Part shown: piece by piece, positions 26,480 through 34,275 of the stretch
Layout: each line of letters begins with the position of its first letter
Position numbering within the stretch: position 1 is the first letter of the stretch
Assembly (NCBI RefSeq): GCF_011759375.1
Contig: NZ_JAARML010000001.1
Location: 186,001-250,000 of the forward strand
DNA from: Paraflavitalea devenefica
Lineage (GTDB): Bacteria > Bacteroidota > Bacteroidia > Chitinophagales > Chitinophagaceae
Length of the DNA stretch: 64,000 nucleotides
Direction: 5' to 3'
Made by a program: the position numbers and the translations under genes
The notes under the pieces: generated by a model
Told to the model about the DNA's origin: nothing
The model's input: the letters and a program-made list of their open reading frames with translations, nothing else
Databases searched by the model: none

Positions 26480-27114
26480 TAAAACAAGCCGTATAATTGC
26501 GAGTCAATCTTTCGGATGATCTCTCCCAGGTGTTCTTCGTTCTCGGGGAATTTGTTTTTGTCAATATCTATTACCAGCAGGGGGCCTTCTTTGTAGCCAT
26601 CAATCCATTTATTGTAAAAGTCGTTGAGGCGTTTGAGGTAATCAAGGCGGATATTCTCTTCGTATTCCCGGCCTCTTTTCTGGATCTGCGCCACCAGTGT
26701 AGGTACCGATGCTTTCAGGTAGATCAACAGGTCGGGAGGCTGCACCATGGACTTGAGCGTTTCAAAGAACAGGAAGTAATTATCAAAATCCCGTTTACTC
26801 ATCAGGCCCATCTCATGCAGGTTGGGCGCAAAAATATGCGCATCTTCATAGATCGTTCTGTCCTGCACCACGGTTTCCGTGCCACGGTGAATATCCAGTA
26901 ACTGGTTCAGGCGGCTGTTCAAAAAGTATATCTGAAGGTTAAAGCTCCAGCGGGGCATATCCTCATAAAAGTCGAACAGGTAAGGATTGTGGTCTACATC
27001 TTCAAACTGAGGTATCCAGCGGTAATGCTTGCTCAGCAGTTCTGTAAGGGTAGTCTTTCCGGCGCCAATATTTCCTGCTACTGCTATATGTTTGGGTTTT
27101 TTGCTTTTTGCCAT
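26479..27114 (-). CDS. Deoxynucleoside kinase (dAdo/dGuo kinase-like)
   Basis: Phosphorylates deoxynucleosides for salvage. 211 residues. P-loop AVAGNIGAGKTTLTELL (about residues 11-27), the substrate-base block FEDVDHNPYLFDFY, WSFNLQIYFLNSRL, and DRTIYEDAHIFA (DRS-type motif), then LID-region arginines in IQKRGREYE. The product of the first gene of an apparent operon with the two sulfatase-like genes. The metabolic link to them is not obvious. Confidence 0.9.
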   Translation of the reverse strand: MAKSKKPKHIAVAGNIGAGKTTLTELLSKHYRWIPQFEDVDHNPYLFDFYEDMPRWSFNLQIYFLNSRLNQLLDIHRGTETVVQDRTIYEDAHIFAPNLHEMGLMSKRDFDNYFLFFETLKSMVQPPDLLIYLKASVPTLVAQIQKRGREYEENIRLDYLKRLNDFYNKWIDGYKEGPLLVIDIDKNKFPENEEHLGEIIRKIDSQLYGLF

Positions 27115-27228
27115 CGTTATTAGTTCATAGAATCAGATCCCGGTTTCCTGGGTATCGCCCCGGAAAGATGAGACCAAAAATTTAAGGTATTAATTCTTTT
27201 TGGTTTTTGCTGTAAGAAATGACCGTTT

Positions 27229-28239
27229 TTAATAATAATTCAACCCCATCGCTTCACGCACCAGCCCCATCGTGGCCCGGGCGCTGGTACGGGCCTTATC
27301 AGCTCCTTTCTCCATAATGACTTTCAGGTATTGCTCATCATTACGGATGGCTTCTGCTTTCTCCCGGATGGGAGCAATGAAGCTGACCATATCTTCGCCC
27401 AATTGCTTTTTCATATCGCCATAGCGGATGATGCAATTGTTGTAATCCTCTTCAAACTTCCGGATCACCTCTTCTTTACTTACGAGCTTCATCAGCAGGA
27501 AGATGTTTTCGATATAATCAGGCTTGGGAGAGTTGGGCACTGTAGGGCCGCTGTCTGTTTTGGCCTTCTTTACTTTATCCAGGATCTGCTGGTCGGTATC
27601 CGACAGGTAGAGGGTAGCGTTCTGGTTTTCGCTCTTGCTCATCTTACCAGCGCCGTCCAGGCTGGGTACTTTTACCAGTTGTGCGCCATAATTGAAGGCA
27701 ACAGGCTCGGGGAATACATCGCCATACCGGTGGTTGAACCGGTTTACATAGGTGCGTGCCATTTCCAGGTGTTGCTCCTGGTCTTTGCCTACCGGCACCA
27801 GGGAGGCGCGGTGCAGCAGGATATCCGCCGCCTGTAATACAGGATAAGTCAGCAGGCCGGCATTGATGTTATCCGGCTGCAGGCGGGCTTTATCTTTAAA
27901 GGTGGTGGTTTTTTCCAGTTCCCCCTTGTAGGCCAGCATATTGAGGTAGAGGTACAGCTCAGATGTTTCATATACATGGCTCTGGCAATATAAAGCCGCT
28001 TTATCGGGGTCCAGGCCACAGGCAATATGTTCGGCCAGTACCCGGTGTATATTCGTCTTCAGCTCTTTTGTATCCGGATGGGTGGTAAGGGCGTGCAGGT
28101 CTGCCACCATAAAATAGCAGGGGTATTCCTCCTGCATGCGCACAAAATTGCGCAGGGCCCCAAAGTAATTACCCAGGTGTAAAAAGCCGGTGGGCCTGAT
28201 GCCACTCATAACAATCTGTTGCTGAACAACCTTTTCCAT
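27229..28239 (-). CDS. trpS: Tryptophan-tRNA ligase
   Basis: Charges tRNA-Trp. 336 residues, the bacterial length. Class I signatures: SGIRPTGFLHLGNYFGAL (HIGH-like, HLGN) and GAGKMSKS (KMSKS) near residue 200. ADLHALT and LVPVGKDQEQHLE are typical of TrpS. Monocistronic and divergent from gatC. Confidence 0.96.
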   Translation of the reverse strand: MEKVVQQQIVMSGIRPTGFLHLGNYFGALRNFVRMQEEYPCYFMVADLHALTTHPDTKELKTNIHRVLAEHIACGLDPDKAALYCQSHVYETSELYLYLNMLAYKGELEKTTTFKDKARLQPDNINAGLLTYPVLQAADILLHRASLVPVGKDQEQHLEMARTYVNRFNHRYGDVFPEPVAFNYGAQLVKVPSLDGAGKMSKSENQNATLYLSDTDQQILDKVKKAKTDSGPTVPNSPKPDYIENIFLLMKLVSKEEVIRKFEEDYNNCIIRYGDMKKQLGEDMVSFIAPIREKAEAIRNDEQYLKVIMEKGADKARTSARATMGLVREAMGLNYY

Positions 28240-28331
28240 AGGGCGCGAAGATAAGGATAGTTTGCAGTTGCTAACTACCCACTTTTATGAACCTTTTAGC
28301 CTTTGAACTCCCAAAGTAGCCCATAAACAGC

Positions 28332-28339
28332 TATTTTTG
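28332..28339 (+). promoter_or_regulatory. -7 element just upstream of gatC
   Basis: TATTTTTG fits TAnnTTTG. Its end is 6 bases before the gatC ATG, so a transcript from it would be leaderless or nearly so. The best TTTG upstream is 26 bases away (28302-28305), longer than usual. Confidence 0.4.
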
Positions 28340-28345
28340 TCCGGT

Positions 28346-28645
28346 ATGGAAGTCAATGACGCATTAGTGGAAAACCTCGCCAATCTGGCACGTTTGCAGT
28401 TCAATGAGGGGGAGAAAGAAATAATTAAGAACGACCTGCAACGAATGATCCATTTTGTCGACAAACTGAATGAGCTGGATACTACGGGCGTAGCCCCCCT
28501 CCTGCACATGTCGGATAATGAGAATGTGTTACGCGAGGATAGGGTACAGGGGTCTATATCCCGGGAGGAAGCCGTCAGGAACGCCCCCGATACGGATGGT
28601 GTTTTCTTTAAGGTACCCAAAGTGATCCGGAAGACAGAAGTCTGA
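28346..28645 (+). CDS. gatC: Glutamyl/aspartyl-tRNA amidotransferase subunit C
   Basis: 99 residues from the ATG at 28346. GatC assists GatAB in turning Glu-tRNA-Gln into Gln-tRNA-Gln. Family features: VENLANLARLQFNEGEKE, ML-like RMIHFVDKLNELDT, LREDRVQGSISREEAVRNAP and DGVFFKVPKVI at the end. The last codons (RKTEV and the stop) fall inside a GAAG heptamer array (28630-28660). gatA and gatB are not in the window. Confidence 0.9.
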   Translation: MEVNDALVENLANLARLQFNEGEKEIIKNDLQRMIHFVDKLNELDTTGVAPLLHMSDNENVLREDRVQGSISREEAVRNAPDTDGVFFKVPKVIRKTEV

Positions 28646-28660
28646 AGTCGGAAGTCTGAC
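28630..28660 (+). repeat. GAAG heptamer array over the gatC stop
   Basis: GAAGACA, GAAGTCT, GAAGTCG, GAAGTCT and a broken fifth unit at exactly 7-bp spacing from 28630. It supplies the last few codons and the stop of gatC. No inverted partner was found within a few hundred bases. Confidence 0.65.
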
Positions 28661-28692
28661 CTTGGATTAGCAATAAAAGCAATTACAGCATT

Positions 28693-29397
28693 ATGAACTC
28701 TATCATCCACCTGGAAGCGATCCGCAAGAGCTATTTCATGGGAAGGCAGGAAATACGCGTATTGAAAGGCATCAACCTGGATATCCTTAAAAATGAATAT
28801 GTGGCGCTGATGGGGCCCTCCGGTTCGGGGAAGAGTACATTAATGAACATACTGGGCTGCCTGGATACCCCCACCGGCGGCAAGTATGTGCTGAACGGGC
28901 AGGATGTGAGCAGAATGCCCGATGACTCCCTGGCCGAAGTACGGAATAATGAGATCGGCTTTGTATTCCAGCAGTTCAACCTGCTGCCGCGCCTTACCGC
29001 CCTGGAAAATGTAGCCCTGCCACTGGTATATGCAGGCATACCTAAAAAGCAACGTACCGAGATGGCGATGGACGTGATCAAAAAAGTAGGGCTGGGAGAC
29101 AGAAGCCACCACAAACCCAATGAACTCTCCGGGGGACAGAACCAGCGGGTAGCGATTGCCCGGGCGCTGGTAAACAGCCCCTCCCTGATACTGGCCGATG
29201 AGCCCACCGGTAACCTCGATAGCAAAACTTCCATTGAGATCATGGATATCTTTGGCCAGATCCAGGCCAGCGGTAATACCGTGGTACTGGTAACCCACGA
29301 AGAAGATATTGCCAACCATGCCCACCGCATCGTACGTTTACGGGACGGCGTTATTGAAAGCGACAAGCGCCGCACCGACCAACTGGTAAATGCTTAA
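28693..29397 (+). CDS. ABC transporter ATP-binding protein (MacB/LolD type)
   Basis: 234 residues. Walker [11 protein letters not shown]-loop [18 protein letters not shown], signature [15 protein letters not shown], Walker [14 protein letters not shown] and the switch His in VTHE. The EPTGNLD and FNLLPRL blocks place it in the MacB/LolD/FtsE group, which powers type VII ABC mechanotransmission or lipoprotein release. The signature has Asn where most have Gln (SGGQNQ). No permease gene is adjacent. The next gene starts 2 bases after its stop. Confidence 0.88.
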   Translation: MNSIIHLEAIRKSYFMGRQEIRVLKGINLDILKNEYVALMGPSGSGKSTLMNILGCLDTPTGGKYVLNGQDVSRMPDDSLAEVRNNEIGFVFQQFNLLPRLTALENVALPLVYAGIPKKQRTEMAMDVIKKVGLGDRSHHKPNELSGGQNQRVAIARALVNSPSLILADEPTGNLDSKTSIEIMDIFGQIQASGNTVVLVTHEEDIANHAHRIVRLRDGVIESDKRRTDQLVNA

Positions 29398-29399
29398 AC

Positions 29400-29960
29400 A
29401 TGGCTTTCAAGATATATACTAAGACCGGTGATAAGGGAAATACTTCCCTCATCGGTGGAACGAAAGTTCCCAAATCACACCTGCGCATAGAAGCTTATGG
29501 TACGGTAGATGAATTGAATTCCTATATCGGTTTGTGCCGCGACCTGCTCACGGATGATGCAGGCAGGACTGTTTTGCAGGAAGTGCAGGACCGCCTGTTT
29601 ACCATTGGGGCGGCGCTGGCCTGCGACCCGGTGAAAGAACCCAAAATGCGCATTCCCGATCTCAGGGATACCGATATTCATTTCCTGGAACAGGAGATAG
29701 ACCGCATGACAGAGGCCCTACCCCCCATGAAGCATTTTATTCTGCCGGGCGGCCATGCCATCGTATCACACCTACACATAGCCCGTTGCGTATGCCGCCG
29801 GGCCGAACGCTGTTGTGTAAGGCTGGAAGGGGAAGGGCAGGAAGTTGAGGCCATTATTCTACAATATATAAACCGCCTGAGCGATTACCTGTTTGTACTG
29901 GCACGCTATACCGGCCAGCAATTACAGGCCCCGGAAATACCCTGGAAGCCGCGGGTTTAG
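29400..29960 (+). CDS. Cob(I)alamin adenosyltransferase, PduO type
   Basis: Attaches the adenosyl group of ATP to cobalamin. 186 residues, an all-helical PduO/MMAB-type enzyme: KIYTKTGDKGNTSLIGG (ATP site), GTVDELNSYIG, HFILPGGH, and the closing ARCVCRRAERC plus YINRLSDYLFVLARY. Arg/Asn positions of the active site look complete. Separated by 2 bases from the ABC ATPase and overlapping the convergent lolD stop by 4 bases. Confidence 0.92.
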   Translation: MAFKIYTKTGDKGNTSLIGGTKVPKSHLRIEAYGTVDELNSYIGLCRDLLTDDAGRTVLQEVQDRLFTIGAALACDPVKEPKMRIPDLRDTDIHFLEQEIDRMTEALPPMKHFILPGGHAIVSHLHIARCVCRRAERCCVRLEGEGQEVEAIILQYINRLSDYLFVLARYTGQQLQAPEIPWKPRV

Positions 29961-30610
29961 ATTACAATCTTCCCGTCTTTCATGTGTAAGATCCTGTCGC
30001 TCATCTGCGCCAGTTCCTCATTGTGGGTAACGATCAGGAATGTTTGGTTGAATTGCTTGCGCAGGTCGAAAAAGAGCTGGTGCAATTCCCGCGCATTGGC
30101 CGAATCGAGGTTGCCGGTAGGCTCATCAGCAAAAATAATATCAGGATTATTGATCAGGGCGCGTGCTACAGCCACCCGCTGCTGTTCACCGCCCGAAAGG
30201 GCGCTGGGTTTATTCTCCACCCGGCTGCCCAGCCCCAGGGTTTCCAGCAGGTGTACCCCCCGTTCTGCTACCTCTTTTTTCCGGCGGCCTGCCATCCAGC
30301 CGGGAATACATACATTCTCCAGTGCGGTGAATTCCGGCAGCAAATGATGGAACTGGAATACGAAACCAATATGACGGTTGCGGAAAGCAGCCACCTGCTT
30401 GTCATTAAGGAAATTGATCTTCTGGTTATTGACCAATACCTCCCCCCTGCTGGGGTGGTCCAGCGTGCCAAGAATATGCAGCAAAGTGCTCTTACCCGAG
30501 CCGGAAGGGCCCACAATACTGGCTATTTCCCCCTTATTGATCGTCAGGTCTACCCCTTTCAACACCCAAAGCTGATCGTAATATTTATGTATGTTGGTGG
30601 CCGTTAACAT
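29957..30610 (-). CDS. lolD: Lipoprotein-releasing ABC transporter ATPase LolD
   Basis: 217 residues from the ATG at 30610. Walker [34 protein letters not shown] (the HHLLPEF block is diagnostic for LolD), [29 protein letters not shown] and IVTHNEEL. It energises release of outer-membrane lipoproteins from the inner membrane with LolCE, whose genes are not nearby. Confidence 0.9.
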   Translation of the reverse strand: MLTATNIHKYYDQLWVLKGVDLTINKGEIASIVGPSGSGKSTLLHILGTLDHPSRGEVLVNNQKINFLNDKQVAAFRNRHIGFVFQFHHLLPEFTALENVCIPGWMAGRRKKEVAERGVHLLETLGLGSRVENKPSALSGGEQQRVAVARALINNPDIIFADEPTGNLDSANARELHQLFFDLRKQFNQTFLIVTHNEELAQMSDRILHMKDGKIVI

Positions 30611-30725
30611 GAATGACAGGTTGTGAAACAAAGCGTCAAGATACTACAAACCATCGGCTTCCGGCCGGGCAGGCAGGAAAGGCTGATTTTTTAAGAAAAT
30701 CTTGTTCCCGCTTTTCAAAGATTGA

Positions 30726-30756
30726 TTTGGTTTTTTCGCCAAGAAGGTTACTTTTG
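30726..30756 (+). promoter_or_regulatory. Promoter of the DUF2795 gene
   Basis: TTTG (30726-30729), 19 bases, TACTTTTG (30749-30756), an exact Bacteroidota consensus. Transcription should begin near 30761, leaving a 5' leader of about 140 nt with small hairpins (CCGG / CCGG; ACCTG / CAGGT). Confidence 0.7.
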
Positions 30757-30901
30757 CGAAAAATTACCGGGTACTGTTTTGCCTGCCGGAAAAAGAAATC
30801 CGGTCTGTGCAACACTCCCCCGATAAAAATTGTTAGGTTTTACTTACCTGTTTTAACCACTGGCAGGTGATTTCCTGATAAAAAATTAAAACGGCCATCT
30901 C

Positions 30902-31123
30902 ATGTTTTGGACACTTGAATTAGCATCATATCTTGAAGACGCACCCTGGCCTGCTACCAAGGACGAGTTGATTGACTACGCTATCCGTAGTGGCGCACCC
31001 ATTGAAGTAGTAGAAAACCTCCAGGAGCTGGAAGATGAAGGAGAGATCTATGAGGGAATCGAGGATATATGGCCCGATTACCCAAGTCAGGACGATTTCT
31101 TCTTTAATGAAGATGAATATTAA
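30902..31123 (+). CDS. DUF2795 small acidic protein
   Basis: 73 residues, very acidic, without signal or membrane segment. FWTLELASYLEDAPWPATKDELIDYA and GAPIEVVENLQELEDEGEIYEG are characteristic of the DUF2795 family found across Bacteroidota and other phyla; its role is unknown. Monocistronic with a clear promoter, a long leader and a terminator, which fits a well expressed gene. Confidence 0.88.
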   Translation: MFWTLELASYLEDAPWPATKDELIDYAIRSGAPIEVVENLQELEDEGEIYEGIEDIWPDYPSQDDFFFNEDEY

Positions 31124-31142
31124 TGCTATCCGGATATTATTT

Positions 31143-31174
31143 AAAAAGCGGACCTCAACAGTCCGCTTTTTTTT
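31143..31174. terminator. Terminator between the DUF2795 gene and fabI
   Basis: Perfect 11-bp stem AAAAAGCGGAC / GTCCGCTTTTT, 7-base loop and eight T on the plus strand; the A run on the other side lets it serve fabI too. Confidence 0.9.
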
Positions 31175-31210
31175 ATTTTACTACTGCAGTTTTTTTGCAG
31201 TCATTATTCA

Positions 31211-32023
31211 TTATTTCTCCATCTGGTCAATCACGGATTGTGTAACACCGGTGAAAGAGAATCCGCCATCATGGAAAAGGTTCTGCATCGTCACCATCTT
31301 CGTGAGGTCGCTGAACAGGCTGACACAGTAATTGGCGCAGTCATCCGCACTGGCATTACCCAGCGGGCTCATTTTTTCGGCATAGGTTAAAAAGCCATCA
31401 AAGCCTTTTACACCACTGCCCGCCGTTGTTTTTACCGGCGACTGTGATACGGTATTAACCCTTACTTTTTTACGTACGCCATAATGGTAACCAAAGTTGC
31501 GCGCTACGGCTTCCAGCAAGGCTTTGGCATCGGCCATTTCATTGTAATCTGGGAATACACGCTGTGCGGCAATATAGGTAAGCCCTACCACGCTGGCGCC
31601 TTCATTGAGCGCATCCAGGTCCCAGGCAGTACGCAATACACGGTGTAAGGACATGGAAGATATATCCAGTGTTTTTTGATTCCAGTTGTAATCAATCTCT
31701 GTATAATGTTTTCCTTTACGCACGTTCATACCCATGGCCACAGAATGCAGCACGAAGTCAATACCGCCGCCAAAGTGCTTCATGGCTTCTTCAAACAGCT
31801 TCTTCAGATCGTCCATATTGGTCACATCGGCAGGTATTACCGGCGCCTTTGTTGTTTCGGCCAGTTTATTGATCTCTCCCATACGCATGGCAACAGGCGC
31901 ATTGGTTAATACCAGTTGAGCGCCTTCTTCATGGCAACGCAGGGCTGTTCTCCAGGCAATAGACTTTTCATCCAGGGCACCAAATATGATCCCTTTTTTT
32001 CCTTTGAGCAGGTTGTACGACAT
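31211..32023 (-). CDS. fabI: Enoyl-ACP reductase (NADH)
   Basis: Reduces the enoyl-ACP double bond in the last step of each fatty acid elongation cycle. 270 residues, an SDR-type FabI: GIIFGALDEKSIAW (NADH-binding GxxxxxSIAW), LHSVAMG, Tyr-x6-Lys in YNEMADAK, and VNTVSQSPVKT. The order of blocks follows FabI, although TYIAAQRVFPDYN differs from the more common TYYGAERVMPNYN. Confidence 0.93.
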   Translation of the reverse strand: MSYNLLKGKKGIIFGALDEKSIAWRTALRCHEEGAQLVLTNAPVAMRMGEINKLAETTKAPVIPADVTNMDDLKKLFEEAMKHFGGGIDFVLHSVAMGMNVRKGKHYTEIDYNWNQKTLDISSMSLHRVLRTAWDLDALNEGASVVGLTYIAAQRVFPDYNEMADAKALLEAVARNFGYHYGVRKKVRVNTVSQSPVKTTAGSGVKGFDGFLTYAEKMSPLGNASADDCANYCVSLFSDLTKMVTMQNLFHDGGFSFTGVTQSVIDQMEK

Positions 32024-32101
32024 AAGAGGTTTATAGTTTATTGTTTTTTGTTGATGGTTGCCGGCTATCGGTCAAGGCGTAAAAATAGGAATAATTGATT
32101 A

Positions 32102-32323
32102 CTAAACATCGGAGACCAGTTTGTAGACCTTCACCAGCACCAGCAAACCCAGCACGATGATACCGAGATTAATAACGATGAGCGACAGTATATAGAACAA
32201 TAATTGAAGGAAAGAACGGCTGCCATTGATCTTTTCTTTAAAATAACGATAGGCCAAAAAGCCTGCTATAAACACAGCCCCTGTAAGCACAAAGAACAGT
32301 AACAGTTTCAGGATAGGTAACAT
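32102..32323 (-). CDS. Small two-helix membrane protein A
   Basis: 73 residues: two hydrophobic helices (about 4-26 and 41-67) joined by a polar loop (RYFKEKINGSRS). No family recognised. Eight bases downstream of a similar 71-residue gene, and both follow recN, so they probably share a transcript. Confidence 0.6.
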   Translation of the reverse strand: MLPILKLLLFFVLTGAVFIAGFLAYRYFKEKINGSRSFLQLLFYILSLIVINLGIIVLGLLVLVKVYKLVSDV

Positions 32324-32331
32324 AGTAAGGG

Positions 32332-32547
32332 TTATTGCTCAAATACAAATTTCACCAATACAAAGATCACGACGCTTGTATACACCACAGCTACAGCCAG
32401 GATGATGATGATATGCGCGAAAAACCGGGCCACTGATTCCTGAGGCCGTATGAGCTTCAGCAGGTATTTATTGGTATAATAAGCCGGCAGTACTGCAAAT
32501 AGCAGGAACAGGAGCAATCCAAAAATATTGGTAAGGATAGGCGGCAT
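32332..32547 (-). CDS. Small two-helix membrane protein B
   Basis: 71 residues: two hydrophobic helices (about 5-23 and 43-67) with a basic loop (NKYLLKLIRPQESVARF). Nine bases after the recN stop. Size and topology match the following gene; sequence similarity is slight. Function unknown. Confidence 0.6.
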   Translation of the reverse strand: MPPILTNIFGLLLFLLFAVLPAYYTNKYLLKLIRPQESVARFFAHIIIILAVAVVYTSVVIFVLVKFVFEQ

Positions 32548-32556
32548 GAATTAGTA

Positions 32557-34215
32557 TTAGTTCATCACCATTTCACGGGCATTTTCCAATGCTGCTGCCG
32601 TAGGCTTCTCTCCGCTGAGCATTTTGGCAATGGCGGTGATCCGTTCTTCCTGTGTAAGCAGCTTAATATTGGTCTTGATCGTTTCTCCCCTGATCTGCTT
32701 GTACACAAAGAAATGGGAATCGGCCTTGCCGGCTATCTGCGGCTGGTGTGTAATGCTGATGACCTGTCTTTTTTTAGCCAGGTCTTTCATGATCACCCCT
32801 ACCTGCTTGGCCGCCTCACCGGAAATACCGGTATCAATTTCATCGAAGATCAGGGTACCCAGGTCAAGGGATTGGGCTACCAGTGATTTGATGCACAACA
32901 TGAGCCGGCTCAATTCACCACCGGATGCCACCTTTCGTACCGGTTCAAAGCGGTTGCTTTTATTGGCATCAAACAGGAACTCTATCACATCAAGGCCATG
33001 CGCCTGCAACGTATCCACTGGTTGTACTTCCACCTGCAGGCGTGCATTGGGCATACCCACCTGCGCCAGCAGCTTATTCACTTTATCCTGTAAGGGCTTT
33101 ATTTGTTTAACCCGGTTGGCAGTAATATTTTTGGCCTGTACCAGCGCCTCCTGGTACAATTGCTGCACGTTTTTTTCTTTCTCCTGTATCGCTTCATCAA
33201 TATTCAGTACGGCCTGCAGTTTCTCTTCCAGTGAAGCTTTAATAGCCAGCAATTCAGCAGTCGTTTTTACGCCATGCTTCTTCAGCAGTTTGTAGCCAAC
33301 AGCCACGCGCTCGTTCAACTGCTCTATACGTTGGGGGTCATATTGGACATGGTCATTAATACGCTCTACTTCATCGGCGATGTCCTGCAACTCTATCTGT
33401 GCCGATTGCAACCGCTGTACCAGGGCGGGCAGATCGGTATGGTATCCTGCAAAAGACTGTAACTGGTTGAACAATGATTTAAGCTGTTGCACCATGGGCT
33501 GTTCGCCTTCATTCAGTTCATAGGCTACTTTGGTAAGCGCATTTTTGATCCCTTCCGAATTACTCAGCAGCTTCAGGGTAGCGTCTGCTTCTTCCAGCTC
33601 ATTTTCTTTCAGCGCTGCTTCTTCCAGCTCGTCATATTGGAATTTATTATAGTCGTATTCTTTCGTAAACTGGTTTTTCTGTTGTTGCAGTTCTTCCAGT
33701 TCTTTGCGTACCTGCTGCCACTGACCATACAAGGTGCGGTACTGTTGCAACCCTGTCGCATGGCCGGCCAGCGCATCCAATACATCCCGTTGAAAATCGG
33801 AAGCGCCCAGGTCGAGGGTATCAAACTGCCGGTGCAGGTCTACCAGCAGGGAGCTCAGGGAGCGCAACTGTTCCAGGTTTACCGGCGTATCATTCACGAA
33901 GGCCCTTGATTTGCCATTGGCAGCGATTTCACGACGGATGACCAACTCGTCCTCGGCATCCAGGTCATACTCTTTCAGGAAGGCCTTTATTTCCTTTCGC
34001 CCGTTTGTTTCAAAAGTCCCTTCCGCCACACTTTTCTTGGTACGGTCGAGCAAAACGGAGGAATCGGCCCGGTCGCCCAGGATCAGCGACAAAGCGCCCA
34101 TCAAAATGGATTTACCGGCGCCTGTTTCACCGGTAATAATATTCAGCTTTGGCGAGAAGTCTATTTCTATCTCGTCAATAATGGCGTAGTTCTGAATAAA
34201 GAGTTTCTTTAACAT
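32557..34215 (-). CDS. recN: DNA repair protein RecN
   Basis: SMC-like ATPase for double-strand break repair. 552 residues from the ATG at 34215. Walker A ITGETGAGKSI near the N terminus, a long central coiled coil (about residues 150-370), then the ABC signature VASGGELSRLMLCIKSL, Walker B LIFDEIDTGISG and the H-loop VISITHQPQIA. LFIQNYAIIDEIEIDF is the RecN opening. Two small membrane-protein genes follow closely. Confidence 0.94.
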   Translation of the reverse strand: MLKKLFIQNYAIIDEIEIDFSPKLNIITGETGAGKSILMGALSLILGDRADSSVLLDRTKKSVAEGTFETNGRKEIKAFLKEYDLDAEDELVIRREIAANGKSRAFVNDTPVNLEQLRSLSSLLVDLHRQFDTLDLGASDFQRDVLDALAGHATGLQQYRTLYGQWQQVRKELEELQQQKNQFTKEYDYNKFQYDELEEAALKENELEEADATLKLLSNSEGIKNALTKVAYELNEGEQPMVQQLKSLFNQLQSFAGYHTDLPALVQRLQSAQIELQDIADEVERINDHVQYDPQRIEQLNERVAVGYKLLKKHGVKTTAELLAIKASLEEKLQAVLNIDEAIQEKEKNVQQLYQEALVQAKNITANRVKQIKPLQDKVNKLLAQVGMPNARLQVEVQPVDTLQAHGLDVIEFLFDANKSNRFEPVRKVASGGELSRLMLCIKSLVAQSLDLGTLIFDEIDTGISGEAAKQVGVIMKDLAKKRQVISITHQPQIAGKADSHFFVYKQIRGETIKTNIKLLTQEERITAIAKMLSGEKPTAAALENAREMVMN

Positions 34216-34275
34216 AAGACATGAACGATGGAGCAAATTAGCTAATCCGGGAATATTTCTGCAAAGATATTATCC

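Noticed and set aside
28285..28710. Minus-strand frame of 141 codons opposite gatC
   Set aside because: Antisense to a clear gatC gene, Ser/Arg-rich shadow composition, no recognisable domain.
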